Shown: positions 31,928-41,053, counted from the stretch's first letter. The stretch is DNA of 64,000 nt from Kutzneria sp044547355 (GCF_044547355.1 NZ_JBIUAG010000025.1:95667-159666); one strand, 5' to 3'. The notes: generated by a model from the sequence alone, not told the origin. Translations and numbers: made by a program.

Positions 31928-34002
31928 GCGGTGGCCACCACCGAGAAGTCCCCCGGAATGAAGTTGGTCTGGTTGGGGGAGGCGTTCTCACGGCGGGCGA
32001 TCCAGTCCACCACGGCCTCCACGGCCTGCTCCACGGCCACGCCGTTGACCTGGCTGCCGTCGCGGAAGCGGAAGGACACCGCGCCGTTCTCCACGTCCTT
32101 CTGGCCGGCGACCAGCATGAACGGCACCTTCTGCAGGGTGTGGTTGCGGATCTTCTTCTGCATCCGGTCGTCGGAGGCGTCCACCTCGACCCGCACGCCG
32201 CGGGCCCGCAGCGCCTTGGTGACCTGCATGAGGTGCTCGACGTGCTCGTCGGCGATGGGGATGCCGACCGCCTGCACCGGGGCCAGCCAGGCCGGGAACG
32301 CGCCGGCGTAGTGCTCGGTGAGCACGCCGAAGAAGCGCTCGATGGAGCCGAACAGCGCGCGGTGGATCATGACCGGCCGCTGCCGGCTGCCGTCGTTGGC
32401 GGTGTACTCCAGCTCGAACCGCTCCGGCAGGTTGAAGTCCAGCTGGATGGTGGACATCTGCCAGGTGCGGCCCAGCGCGTCGCGGGCCTGCACGGAGATC
32501 TTGGGGCCGTAGAAGGCGGCGCCGCCCGGGTCCGGCACCAGCTCGAGGCCGGAGTCCTCGGCGGCCTCGCGCAGCGCCTCGGTGGCCTTCTCCCACACCT
32601 CGTCCGAGCCGACGTACTTCTCGTCGTTGCGGGTGGACAGCTCCAGGTAGAAGTCGTCGAGGCCGTAGTCGCGCAGCAGGTTGAGCACGAAGCCCAGCAG
32701 CGACTTCAGCTCCTCCTGCACCTGCTCGGGGGTGCAGAAGATGTGCGCGTCGTCCTGCGTCATGCCGCGCACCCGGGTCAGGCCGTGGATCACGCCGGAC
32801 TTCTCGTACCGGTAGACGGTGCCGAACTCGAACATGCGCAGCGGCAGCTCGCGGTAGGACCGCCCGCGCGACCGGAAGATCAGGTCGTGGAACGGGCAGT
32901 TCATCGGCTTGAGGTAGTAGTCCTGGCCCGGCTTGCGGACCTTGCCGTCCTCGTCGTACTCGGCGTCCAGGTGCATCGCCGGATACATGCCGTCGCGGTA
33001 CCAGTCGAGGTGGCCGGAGGTCTCGAACAGCGCGCCCTTGGTGATGTGCGGCGAGTAGACGAACTCGTAGCCCTCTTCCTCGTGCCGGCGGCGCGAGTAG
33101 TCCTCCATGGCCCGGCGCACGATGCCGCCGCGCGGGTGGAACACGGCCAGCCCGGAGCCGATCTCGTCCGGGAAGCTGAACAGGTCCAGCTCGGTGCCCA
33201 GCCGGCGGTGGTCGCGGCGCTCGGCCTCGGCCAGCAGCTCCAGGTGCGCGTCCAGCGCCTCCTGCGACTCCCACGCGGTGCCGTAGACCCGCTGCAACTG
33301 CGGGTTCTTCTCGCTGCCGCGCCAGTAGGCGGCGGCCGAGCGGGTCAGCTTGAACGCCGGGATGTGCTTGGTGGTGGGCACGTGCGGGCCGCGGCACAGG
33401 TCGCCCCACACCCGGTCCCCGCTGCGCGGGTCGAGGTTGTCGTAGATGGTCAACTCGCCCGCGCCGACCTCCATGATCTCGGAGGTGTCGATGTCGGACT
33501 TGATGTCCACGAGCTCCAGCTTGAACGGCTCCGCCTTGAGCTCGTCCTTGGCCGCGTCGACGGACTCGACGACCCGGCGGGAGAACCGCTGCGAGCCCTT
33601 GATGATCTGCTTCATGCGCTTCTCGAGCGCGGCCAGGTCCTCCGGGGTGAACGGCCGGTCGACCTGGAAGTCGTAGTAGAAGCCGTCCTTGATCGGCGGG
33701 CCGATGCCCAGCTTGGCCTCGGGGAACGCCTGCTGCACGGCCTGGGCCAGCACGTGCGCGGTGGAGTGCCGGATGACGCTGCGGCCGTCCTCGGTGTCGG
33801 CGGCGACCGCCTCCACCTCGACGTCGGCCTCCGGCGTCCACGACAGGTCGCGCAGCCTGCCCTCGGCGTCGCGCACCACGACGATCGCGTCGGAGCCCTT
33901 GCCGGGCAGGCCGGCCTCGCGGACCGCGGTGCCCGCCGTCGTCCCGGCCGGCACCGTCACGCGAGGTGCTGATCCTGGGCCTGAGGGACGCGGCTGCGAC
34001 AC
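31924..34002 (-). CDS. thrS: Threonine-tRNA ligase
   Basis: Charges tRNA-Thr. The 692-residue class II synthetase has a TGS domain, the editing domain with H-S-T-A-H-V-L-A, the catalytic core (M-N-C-P-F-H and motif 2 around R-V-R-G-M-T-Q-D-D-A-H-I-F-C) and the anticodon-binding domain. GTG at 34002 (V-S-Q-P-R-P-S-G) is preceded by AAAGGAG at about 6 nt. It overlaps the HIT gene downstream and lies 10 bp after the PAP2-like gene, so these three probably share a transcript. Confidence 0.97.
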   Translation of the reverse strand: MSQPRPSGPGSAPRVTVPAGTTAGTAVREAGLPGKGSDAIVVVRDAEGRLRDLSWTPEADVEVEAVAADTEDGRSVIRHSTAHVLAQAVQQAFPEAKLGIGPPIKDGFYYDFQVDRPFTPEDLAALEKRMKQIIKGSQRFSRRVVESVDAAKDELKAEPFKLELVDIKSDIDTSEIMEVGAGELTIYDNLDPRSGDRVWGDLCRGPHVPTTKHIPAFKLTRSAAAYWRGSEKNPQLQRVYGTAWESQEALDAHLELLAEAERRDHRRLGTELDLFSFPDEIGSGLAVFHPRGGIVRRAMEDYSRRRHEEEGYEFVYSPHITKGALFETSGHLDWYRDGMYPAMHLDAEYDEDGKVRKPGQDYYLKPMNCPFHDLIFRSRGRSYRELPLRMFEFGTVYRYEKSGVIHGLTRVRGMTQDDAHIFCTPEQVQEELKSLLGFVLNLLRDYGLDDFYLELSTRNDEKYVGSDEVWEKATEALREAAEDSGLELVPDPGGAAFYGPKISVQARDALGRTWQMSTIQLDFNLPERFELEYTANDGSRQRPVMIHRALFGSIERFFGVLTEHYAGAFPAWLAPVQAVGIPIADEHVEHLMQVTKALRARGVRVEVDASDDRMQKKIRNHTLQKVPFMLVAGQKDVENGAVSFRFRDGSQVNGVAVEQAVEAVVDWIARRENASPNQTNFIPGDFSVVATA

Positions 34003-34012
34003 GGTGACTCCT

Positions 34013-34762
34013 TTAGACGGGATAAGTCGGTGTCCCATCGTATCCAGCGGCAACCCGGGTGTCGGCCGTAGCCCTCGGCTGCGCGCACAGGGGCAGCGCG
34101 ACCGCGGCCATGGTGCCGGCGGCGATCGCGCCGGTGGCGACAATCACCAGGTCGGAGCTGGTGGTCGAGGCCACTGCCACATATCCGGCGAGCACGGCGG
34201 CGATCGGCGCGATGGCCCCGGTGATCGCGGCCCAGCGGGCCGGCGGGCCGTCGGACAGGGCCGCCGCGACGGCCCCGCACAGCGCCAATGCCCCGATCGT
34301 GTCGCTGAGCCGGTGCCAGCCGAGCTCGGCGGTGGCGGCCGCGACGTAGGACGTGAGCACCGCGCCGGGCGCCAGCGCCACCGGCCGCATGTCCCGCGGC
34401 AGCACGAGGATCGCCCCGAGCACGATCGCCGCGCATGCCGTGACGTGGCCGCCGGGATAGCTGTTGCCGGCCGACTCCGGCCGGTGCAGCCACTCCTTGA
34501 GCACCCACGCGATCGAGATCGAGGCGGCCATCAGCACCGCCGCCGCGGCCGTCTCCCGCCAGTGCTGCTGGAGCACGCCGACCGCCAGCACCAGCACGAT
34601 GCCGATGGCGATCAGGCCCGGGCTGATCGCGCCCAGCGAGTTGGTCAGGTCCGGCGGCAGCAGTGTGGCGTCCTCCAGCCGCCGTCCGGTCGGCGACAGC
34701 ACGAACACCGCGTAGGCGAGCACGAACCCGACCACGCATCCCCCCACGGGCAGCAGCTTCAT
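34013..34762 (-). CDS. PAP2-like membrane phosphatase
   Basis: A 249-residue protein with six or seven membrane helices. The phosphatidic acid phosphatase motifs are recognisable in order: K-E-W-L-H-R-P, S-Y-P-G-G-H and G-W-H-R-L-S-D. Such enzymes dephosphorylate lipid phosphates at the membrane surface. The stop is 10 bp from the thrS start. Substrate not evident. Confidence 0.82.
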   Translation of the reverse strand: MKLLPVGGCVVGFVLAYAVFVLSPTGRRLEDATLLPPDLTNSLGAISPGLIAIGIVLVLAVGVLQQHWRETAAAAVLMAASISIAWVLKEWLHRPESAGNSYPGGHVTACAAIVLGAILVLPRDMRPVALAPGAVLTSYVAAATAELGWHRLSDTIGALALCGAVAAALSDGPPARWAAITGAIAPIAAVLAGYVAVASTTSSDLVIVATGAIAAGTMAAVALPLCAQPRATADTRVAAGYDGTPTYPV

Positions 34763-34912
34763 GGGATCGACACTGCCTGTGTCCTGTGTGTGAACTGTGC
34801 GTGTGGCGTCATGGTTTCGCTACGAGTTCGACAGGTTCCGCTCAGCGGGAGCACAGCCGGCTCTCGCAGTCTGGTGTTCAGCAGCAACGCGCACACCCCA
34901 GGAGCAGGCCAG

Positions 34913-35422
34913 ATGTCCGAGCCGAACAACCCAGACGAGCAGCCGACCGAGCAGCACCAGCAGCCGGTGGCCGGCCCCGACGCGCACCAGCAGCCCCCCG
35001 CCGCCGAGCCGCCGACCGCGCCCCAGCCCCAGCAGCCGGTCGCCGCCGACGCGCCGCAGGAGCCCCAGGCGGCGGCCTTCGCCGCCGAGGCGCCGACGGC
35101 GGCCCAGCCCGGGCCCGAACAGCCGCAGGCGTCCTACGCGCCACCGCCCGGCGCGCCCCAGCCGCAGGTGATCTACGTCCAGAAGCCGCCCGGCAAGTTC
35201 GCCGTCTTCGCCCGCAACCGGGTCACCCAGGTGGTGGCCGCGCTGGTGGTCGGGCTCATCGTGGGCGGCGGCATCGGCGGCATCATCGGCTCCCACCACA
35301 CCACCGGCGGCCCCGGCGTCCACCGGCCGTACTCCCAGTACGGCCCCGGTCCGCAGGGCGGCTTCGGCGGCCGCGGCGGCTTCGGCCAGGGCGCTCCCCA
35401 GCCGGGCACGCAGCAGGGCTAG
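34913..35422 (+). CDS. Pro/Gln-rich single-span membrane protein
   Basis: A 169-residue protein. Residues 1-85 are a low-complexity Pro/Gln/Ala region, residues about 105-130 form one membrane helix with a glycine-rich end (V-G-G-G-I-G-G-I-I-G), and the tail is Gly/Pro/Gln rich. I recognise no domain. ATG at 34913 has GGAG 9 nt upstream. Similar N-terminal regions precede serine proteases or septal proteins in Actinobacteria, but no function is proposed. Confidence 0.75.
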   Translation: MSEPNNPDEQPTEQHQQPVAGPDAHQQPPAAEPPTAPQPQQPVAADAPQEPQAAAFAAEAPTAAQPGPEQPQASYAPPPGAPQPQVIYVQKPPGKFAVFARNRVTQVVAALVVGLIVGGGIGGIIGSHHTTGGPGVHRPYSQYGPGPQGGFGGRGGFGQGAPQPGTQQG

Positions 35423-35459
35423 TTACACCCGTTTACCGTGATGCGGCATCATCGCCGGC

Positions 35460-36470
35460 ATGAGCGAGCGTGCGAGCGAATCAGCGAGTGACAGCAAGAC
35501 CATCCGCATCGGGGTGCTCGGCGCGGCCCGTATCGCGCCGAACGCCCTGATCGCGCCGGCCCGGGACAACGCGGAGGCCGAGGTCGTCGCGGTGGCGGCC
35601 CGCGACCGCGACCGGGCCTCGGCCTACGCGAGCAAGCACGGCATCGCCAAGGTCCACGGCGGTTACGAGGAACTCCTCGCCGATCCGGACATCGACGCCG
35701 TCTACAACCCCCTTCCCAACGCCTTGCACGCGCGGTGGACGCTCGCGGCGTTGGACGCCGGCAAGCACGTGCTGTGCGAGAAGCCGTTCACCAGCAACGC
35801 CGACGAGGCCAAGACCGTCGCCGAGGCCGCCGACAGGAGCGGCCTGGTGGTGATGGAGGCGTTCCACTACCGCTACCACCCGTTGGCCCAACGGGTCGCC
35901 GACATCATCGCCGGCGGCGAGATCGGCACGCTGCGCCATGTGCAGGCGGCCCTGTGCTTCCCGCTGCCGAAGTTCTCCGACATCCGCTACAACCGCGATC
36001 TCGCCGGCGGGGCCATGATGGACGCCGGCTGCTACGCGTCGCACATGGTGCGGCTGCTGGGCGGCGGCGAGCCGGATGTCGTGTCCGCGCGGGCGAAACT
36101 GCACAAGCCGGACGTCGACCGCGCGATGAAGGCGGCCTTGGTCTTCCCCCAGGGGCACACCGGCGCGCTCACCGCCTCGCTGTGGTCGCGGGACCTGCTC
36201 AAGATCACCGCCTCCGCCGTCGGCGACAAGGGCCGGATCACCGTCCTCAACTTCGTGATGCCGCAGGCCTATCACCGGCTGACCGTGCGGACGGCCGAGG
36301 GCAAGCGGGTGGAGCAGCTGTCCAAGCGGCCGTCCTACAGCTACCAGCTGGACGCCTTCTGCGGCGCGGTGCTGCGCGGCGAGCCGATCCTCACGCCGCC
36401 GGCCGACTCGATCCGGAACATGACCGTGATCGACGAGATCTACCGCAAGGCCGGCCTCAGCCCGCGTTAG
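35460..36470 (+). CDS. Gfo/Idh/MocA family oxidoreductase
   Basis: A 336-residue NAD(P)-dependent dehydrogenase. The N-terminal Rossmann fold has I-G-V-L-G-A-A-R-I-A, and the catalytic lysine lies in the family E-K-P-F motif (H-V-L-C-E-K-P-F). F-H-Y-R-Y-H-P corresponds to the substrate-binding region. Substrates in the family are sugars, inositols and biliverdin; the substrate here is unknown. ATG at 35460 gives a Ser-rich N-terminal extension of about 14 residues. Confidence 0.92.
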   Translation: MSERASESASDSKTIRIGVLGAARIAPNALIAPARDNAEAEVVAVAARDRDRASAYASKHGIAKVHGGYEELLADPDIDAVYNPLPNALHARWTLAALDAGKHVLCEKPFTSNADEAKTVAEAADRSGLVVMEAFHYRYHPLAQRVADIIAGGEIGTLRHVQAALCFPLPKFSDIRYNRDLAGGAMMDAGCYASHMVRLLGGGEPDVVSARAKLHKPDVDRAMKAALVFPQGHTGALTASLWSRDLLKITASAVGDKGRITVLNFVMPQAYHRLTVRTAEGKRVEQLSKRPSYSYQLDAFCGAVLRGEPILTPPADSIRNMTVIDEIYRKAGLSPR

Positions 36471-36546
36471 ACAAAGCCAGGAACTTCTTGGGGATCACAT
36501 GCCTTGGCCTCAGGTTCCTCATATGTGGCGAGGTCAGGCTGGTGCC

Positions 36547-37458
36547 ATGACCGAGACGCCCCGCACCCCTGAGCCCGCCGCCGTGTTGACCGACGACACG
36601 CCGACGCCGCCGACCGGCTTCCAGAACCCGCTGTTCGTGCCGCCCCCACCGCAGCCGCCCCGCAAGTCCCGCAAGGGAGTCGCCGTCCTGGTCGGCGCCG
36701 CGGTGCTGGCGGCGGTGGTCGGCGGCGGCGCCGGCTACGGCATCTACGCGGTCAGCTCGCAGTCCACTGTGGTCAGCAGCCTGGCCAGCACCAGCACCAC
36801 CGGCGCCCCGGCCGCCAACAGCACCAGCGGCTCGGTCAGCACGGTGGCCGCCAACGGCCTGCCGGTGGTCGTGCAGATCTCCAACTCGCAGGGCCTGGGC
36901 TCCGGTGTGATCATCAGCTCCGACGGGCTGATCCTCACCAACAACCACGTGGTGGCCAGCGGCGGCACGTTCACCGTCACCTTCAACGACGGCAGCAAGG
37001 CGCAGGCCACCGTGGTCGGCACCGACCCGACGACCGACCTCGCGGTGGTCAAGGCCCAGGGCGTCAGCGGGCTGAAGACCGCCACCTTCGGCGACTCCTC
37101 GCAGGTCAAGGTGGGCGACGAGGTCGTGGCGATCGGCTCCCCCGAGGGCTTGCAGGGCACCGTCACCACCGGCATCGTCAGCGCGCTCAACCGGACCGTC
37201 AGCGCGTCGGACGACCAGGGCAGCAGCCCGTACTCGCGCTCGGCCGGCACGACCACCACCTACAAGGGCGCGATCCAGACCGACGCCTCGATCAACCCCG
37301 GCAACTCCGGCGGCCCCCTGTTCAACCTCCAGGGCCAGGTCATCGGCATCAACTCGTCGATCTACTCGACCAGCGACGGCAGCATCGGCCTCGGCTTCGC
37401 CATCCCCAGCAACACCGCCAAGACCGTGGCCCAGCAGCTGGTGGCAAACGCCAACTAG
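36547..37458 (+). CDS. Membrane-anchored trypsin-like serine protease without PDZ domain
   Basis: A 303-residue protein related to HtrA/DegP. Residues 1-42 are a Pro-rich cytoplasmic tail, 43-68 a membrane helix, 70-105 a Ser/Thr linker, then the extracellular protease domain with the triad His134 (N-N-H-V-V), Asp164 (T-T-D-L-A) and Ser254 (G-N-S-G-G-P). The protein ends at the protease domain, so the usual C-terminal PDZ domain is absent rather than lost to a frameshift. ATG at 36547 is the family-consistent start. Confidence 0.9.
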   Translation: MTETPRTPEPAAVLTDDTPTPPTGFQNPLFVPPPPQPPRKSRKGVAVLVGAAVLAAVVGGGAGYGIYAVSSQSTVVSSLASTSTTGAPAANSTSGSVSTVAANGLPVVVQISNSQGLGSGVIISSDGLILTNNHVVASGGTFTVTFNDGSKAQATVVGTDPTTDLAVVKAQGVSGLKTATFGDSSQVKVGDEVVAIGSPEGLQGTVTTGIVSALNRTVSASDDQGSSPYSRSAGTTTTYKGAIQTDASINPGNSGGPLFNLQGQVIGINSSIYSTSDGSIGLGFAIPSNTAKTVAQQLVANAN

Positions 37459-37481
37459 CGACCTGCCGGGCGCTGACCACC

Positions 37482-37487
37482 TATGCT
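37482..37487 (+). promoter_or_regulatory. -10 element of a probable leaderless promoter
   Basis: TATGCT ends 6 bp before the GTG start of the DUF885 gene. At that distance transcription would start at the GTG, and no ribosome-binding site is present. Confidence 0.5.
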
Positions 37488-37493
37488 CGGCCG

Positions 37494-39119
37494 GTGAACC
37501 CTGTCGACGAGCTGTCCGACCGGTACGTGGGTCAACTGGCGGCGAGCAATCCCTGTCTGGCCGCCATGATGGGCATCGCCGGGCACGACGGCGAGCTGAC
37601 CGACTACAGCCCCGACGGCTTCGCGGCCCGGCACGAGCTGGCCGAACGCACCCTCACCGAGCTGACCGCCGTCCCGCTCGGTTCGGATGCGCAGCGGCGG
37701 GCCGCCTCGGTGCTGCGGGAACGGTTGGAGATCGACCTGGCCCGGTTCGCCGCCGGCTACGTGGAGGCGGACCTCAACACCATCGACAGCCCGCCGCAGC
37801 TGTTGCGGCAGGCCATCGAGGTGCTCGACCAGGGCGAACGGACCGTCGTGGCGGACATGCGCTCGCGGCTGGCCGGGATTCCCGAGGCGCTGGCCGGGTT
37901 GCGGGTGACGCTGGAGCGGGGCCGGCAGCAGGGGCGCGTGTCGGCCGTGCGGCAGGTCGTCAACTGCGCCCGGCAGAGCAAGGAATTCGCCGACTACCTG
38001 GACACTCTGCCCGGCACGTACCGGAGCGAGACCACCCGTGCCGGGGCCGCGCTGCTGGAGTTCGCGTCGTACCTGACCGAGACCCTGGCGCCCGCCGCGC
38101 CGACCCGGGACGCCGTCGGCCGGGAGCGCTACGCCTTGGAGGCGCGCAACTTCCTGGGCAGCGACATCGATCTTTTGGAGACGTACGAGTGGGGCTGGCG
38201 GGAGCTGGCCCGGCTGGAGGCGGAGATGCGGGCCGTCGGCTCGCACATCCGGCCCGGCGAGCCGCTTCCGGCCGTGCTGGCCGCCCTGGACGCCGATCCC
38301 GCGCACCGGGCCGCCGGCGCCGACCAGTTCCGCGGCTTCATCCAGGAGCTGGCCGACAAGGCCATCGCCGACCTGGACGGCGTGCACTTCGACATCCCGG
38401 AACCGTTGCGGCGCCTGGACTGCCGGGTGCCCGGCTCCAACACCGGCATCTACTACCTGGCCCCGGCCGAGGACCTCAGCCGGCCCGGCACCGTGTGGTA
38501 TTCGGTCACCGAGGAGCAGCCCGCCACCTGGTCGGTGCCGTCGGTGATGTTCCACGAGGGCGCGCCCGGGCATCACCTCCAGCTCGGCCTCAACGTGCTC
38601 AACACCCGTACCCTCAACCGGTTCCAGCGTGTCAGCGCCGAACTGCACGTCGGGCACAGCGAGGGCTGGGGGCTCTACGCCGAACAACTCATGGACGAGC
38701 TCGGCTGCTACGAGCTGCCCGCGCACCGGATGGGCATGCTCGCCGGCGGCCAACAACTGCGCGCTGCCCGCGTCGTCGTCGACATCGGCCTGCACCTCGA
38801 ACTGCCCATCCCCCAAGGGGTCGGCTTCCACGACGGCTCCGTATGGACCCCCGAGCTGGCCGTCGAGTTCGTGCGCGAACGCTCCGGCTCCATCGGCGGC
38901 GAGGAGTTCGCCCGCTTCCAGGTCGACCGCTACCTGGGCCTGCCCGGCCAGGCCATCGCCTACAAGGTCGGCGAACGGGCCTGGCTGGCCGTCCGCTCCG
39001 CTGCCCGGGCCCGCCAGGGCTCCCGCTTCGACCTGCGCGCCTTCCACAAGACCGCCCTCGACCTCGGCCCCATGGGCCTCGACCTCCTCACCACCGAGCT
39101 CTCCCGCCTGCTCCCCTGA
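37494..39119 (+). CDS. DUF885 family metallopeptidase-like protein
   Basis: A 541-residue protein of the DUF885 family, distantly related to M32/gluzincin peptidases. The zinc motif H-E-G-A-P-G-H-H is intact near residue 354, followed by a downstream E-G-W-G-L-Y-A-E that supplies the third ligand. No signal peptide, so cytoplasmic. GTG start, probably leaderless. Substrate unknown. Confidence 0.9.
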   Translation: MNPVDELSDRYVGQLAASNPCLAAMMGIAGHDGELTDYSPDGFAARHELAERTLTELTAVPLGSDAQRRAASVLRERLEIDLARFAAGYVEADLNTIDSPPQLLRQAIEVLDQGERTVVADMRSRLAGIPEALAGLRVTLERGRQQGRVSAVRQVVNCARQSKEFADYLDTLPGTYRSETTRAGAALLEFASYLTETLAPAAPTRDAVGRERYALEARNFLGSDIDLLETYEWGWRELARLEAEMRAVGSHIRPGEPLPAVLAALDADPAHRAAGADQFRGFIQELADKAIADLDGVHFDIPEPLRRLDCRVPGSNTGIYYLAPAEDLSRPGTVWYSVTEEQPATWSVPSVMFHEGAPGHHLQLGLNVLNTRTLNRFQRVSAELHVGHSEGWGLYAEQLMDELGCYELPAHRMGMLAGGQQLRAARVVVDIGLHLELPIPQGVGFHDGSVWTPELAVEFVRERSGSIGGEEFARFQVDRYLGLPGQAIAYKVGERAWLAVRSAARARQGSRFDLRAFHKTALDLGPMGLDLLTTELSRLLP

Positions 39120-39148
39120 CCCCGTGCCTGTGCCCGGCGTTTTTTGGT

Positions 39149-39255
39149 GTCATGAAGGGCCCCATACTGACGTTGAACGTCAGGAAGGGTCCCTTCATAG
39201 CGTCTGGCGTCATGATGGGGCCCTTCCTGACGTTCAACGAGAGGATCGGTCCCTC
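39149..39255 (+). repeat. 107-bp dispersed element, copy B (30-nt internal period)
   Basis: Ungapped match to the minus strand of 12099-12205. Units AAGGGyCCCTTC and TGACGTTsAACGTCA alternate with a 30-nt period. It begins 30 bp after the DUF885 stop, in the same direction as that gene, and ends just before the convergent AraC gene stop. Confidence 0.8.
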
Positions 39256-39257
39256 GA

Positions 39258-39974
39258 TCATGAGAAGTAGGTGCCCGGGGTGGTGCCGGTGACGCGGCGG
39301 AAGGCGGCGACGAAGGCGCTGGGGGTGGCGTAGCCGACGCGGCGGGCGGTGGTGGCGACGGGCATGCCGGCGGCGAGCAGCGGCAGCGCGGCCAGCAGGC
39401 GGATCTGGGTGCGCCAGGTGCCGAAGGTCATGCCGGTCTCGCTGAGGAAAGCCCGCGCCAGCGTGCGGGAGGAGGCCCCGACCAGACGGCCCCAGGCGGC
39501 GAGGTCGCGATCATCGGCGGGGTCCTCGGTCAGGCCCCGGGCGATCAGGGCCAGGCGGTCGGACACGGCGGGCACGTGGATGGTGGACACCGGCACCGGC
39601 ACGAGCAGGTCCCGCAGCACGGCCTCGCCGCGACGGCGGGGCGCGGTGGGCAGGGTGAGATCGGCGAGGTAATGGATCAGCTCGGCCAGCAGCGGGCCGA
39701 CGGCGACGACAGTGGGATCCGCCCAGTGCCGGCCGCCGAAGTACACGCTGTGCATGGACGAAGTGCTGGCCGCCCCGGTGCGGTGCACGGTGCCGGCCGG
39801 GATCCACAGGGCCCGGCTGGGCGGCAGCACCCAGGTGGCGTCGCCGATCTGCACGGTCAGCATGCCCTGGGCGGCCCAGGCGAACTGATGGTCGGGGTGC
39901 ACGTGCCAGTCGAACCACTCCCCCTTGGGCATGGTCACGCTGAGCACCATGATGGCGTGTCCGGGTGACGACAT
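39258..39974 (-). CDS. AraC family transcriptional regulator with cupin sensor
   Basis: A 238-residue regulator. Residues about 15-75 form an AraC-type cupin (W-F-D-W-H-V-H-P-D-H-Q-F and W-I-P-A-G-T-V-H-R); the C-terminal 100 residues hold two helix-turn-helix motifs ending in V-G-Y-A-T-P-S-A-F-V-A-A-F-R-R. ATG at 39974 has AAGGA 6 nt upstream; a longer frame to 40046 would overlap the divergent methyltransferase gene. It could control that gene, 55 bp away, or the DUF885 gene. Confidence 0.9.
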   Translation of the reverse strand: MSSPGHAIMVLSVTMPKGEWFDWHVHPDHQFAWAAQGMLTVQIGDATWVLPPSRALWIPAGTVHRTGAASTSSMHSVYFGGRHWADPTVVAVGPLLAELIHYLADLTLPTAPRRRGEAVLRDLLVPVPVSTIHVPAVSDRLALIARGLTEDPADDRDLAAWGRLVGASSRTLARAFLSETGMTFGTWRTQIRLLAALPLLAAGMPVATTARRVGYATPSAFVAAFRRVTGTTPGTYFS

Positions 39975-40029
39975 CACCTGTCCTTCTACTCGGTAGCGGA
40001 CACCGTCGGCCCACCCTACCGTCGACGGC

Positions 40030-40611
40030 ATGCCGATGAACTTCATGCACCGGAGGATCTGTTCCTCCCAGGACTGGGCCAGGACGGTCCGCGAGCGCGG
40101 CCTGCCCTGGTCGCTCGGGGGCGTGGACCTGGGCGAGAACCTGCTGGAGATCGGGCCGGGCTACGGGGCCACCACCCGGGTGCTGGTCGAGCTGGCCCCG
40201 AACGTCACGGCGGTGGAGGTGGACGCCCGGTCCGCGGCCGACCTGCGCGGCGAGTTCGACGGCCGGGCTCGGATCCTGCACGGCGACGGTAGCAAGATGT
40301 CGTTGCCGGACAACGACTTCAGCTCGGTGGTGTGCTTCACGATGTTGCACCACGTGCCCACGCGGCAGATGCAGGACGGCATCTTCGCCGAGGCGCTGCG
40401 GGTGCTGGAGCCGGGCGGGGTGTTCGCGGGCAGCGACAGCCGGCTGAGCTTGCGGTTCCGGATGCTGCACATCGGCGACACGATGAACGTCGTCGACCCG
40501 GACGAGCTGCCGGAACGCCTGCGCCTGGCCGGTTTCTCCGATGTCGAGGTGACGCTTCGCGAGGGGGCTTTCAAGTTCCGGGCGACCAAACCGTTGGCGC
40601 CGTCGCGTTAG
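40030..40611 (+). CDS. Class I SAM-dependent methyltransferase
   Basis: A 193-residue enzyme with motif I L-L-E-I-G-P-G-Y-G, acidic V-E-V-D-A-R, and C-F-T-M-L-H-H-V-P as motif post-I/II. Substrate unknown. Three in-frame ATGs lie close together (40030, 40036, 40045); the first is 7 bp from a TACCGT -10-like box, so the mRNA may be leaderless. The stop codon lies inside the operator-like palindrome that precedes the marR gene. Confidence 0.87.
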   Translation: MPMNFMHRRICSSQDWARTVRERGLPWSLGGVDLGENLLEIGPGYGATTRVLVELAPNVTAVEVDARSAADLRGEFDGRARILHGDGSKMSLPDNDFSSVVCFTMLHHVPTRQMQDGIFAEALRVLEPGGVFAGSDSRLSLRFRMLHIGDTMNVVDPDELPERLRLAGFSDVEVTLREGAFKFRATKPLAPSR

Positions 40612-40631
40612 TACGCAGTAGCGTACTAACG
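40606..40631. promoter_or_regulatory. Palindromic operator candidate for the MarR/ABC exporter operon
   Basis: CGTTAGTACGC and GCGTACTAACG, perfect 11-bp arms with a 4-nt spacer. It overlaps the methyltransferase stop and the first base of the MarR GTG start, which is ideal for autorepression. Confidence 0.7.
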
Positions 40632-41053
40632 TGCCTCGTGACGAGAACGTCCGCCGGGTCCGGTCCGCCGTGACCCGGCTGTCCCGCCGGCTGCGGGCGG
40701 AGCGGCCGGCGGACGCCCTGGCCCCGACCAAGATCGCCGTGCTTGCCGAGCTCTGGCGGGACGGCCGGATGTGCGCCGGCGACCTGGCCACCCTGCTGCG
40801 CGTGCAGCCGCAGTCACTGACCAGGTCCTTGGCCGCGCTGGAGGCCGACGGCCTGATCCTGCGCCGGCCGGACGAGCTCGACCGCCGGCAGGCGGTCATC
40901 GGCATCACCGAGGCCGGCCTGGCCACGCTGTCGGCGGACATGCACGCCCGGGAACGCTGGCTGGCCAAGGCGATGGACATCCAGCTCAGCCCGTCCGAAC
41001 GGCAGCTGCTGATCGACGCCGCCGCCCTGATGGATCGGCTGGCCGATGCCTGA
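40631..41053 (+). CDS. MarR family transcriptional regulator
   Basis: A 140-residue winged-helix protein with L-A-T-L-L-R-V-Q-P-Q-S-L-T-R-S-L-A-A-L as recognition region and the D-R-R-Q-A-V wing. GTG start directly after the palindrome at 40606-40631, so leaderless or very short leader. The gene overlaps the ABC exporter start by 8 bp. Drug-responsive repression of the exporter is the likely role, inferred from context. Confidence 0.9.
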   Translation: MPRDENVRRVRSAVTRLSRRLRAERPADALAPTKIAVLAELWRDGRMCAGDLATLLRVQPQSLTRSLAALEADGLILRRPDELDRRQAVIGITEAGLATLSADMHARERWLAKAMDIQLSPSERQLLIDAAALMDRLADA

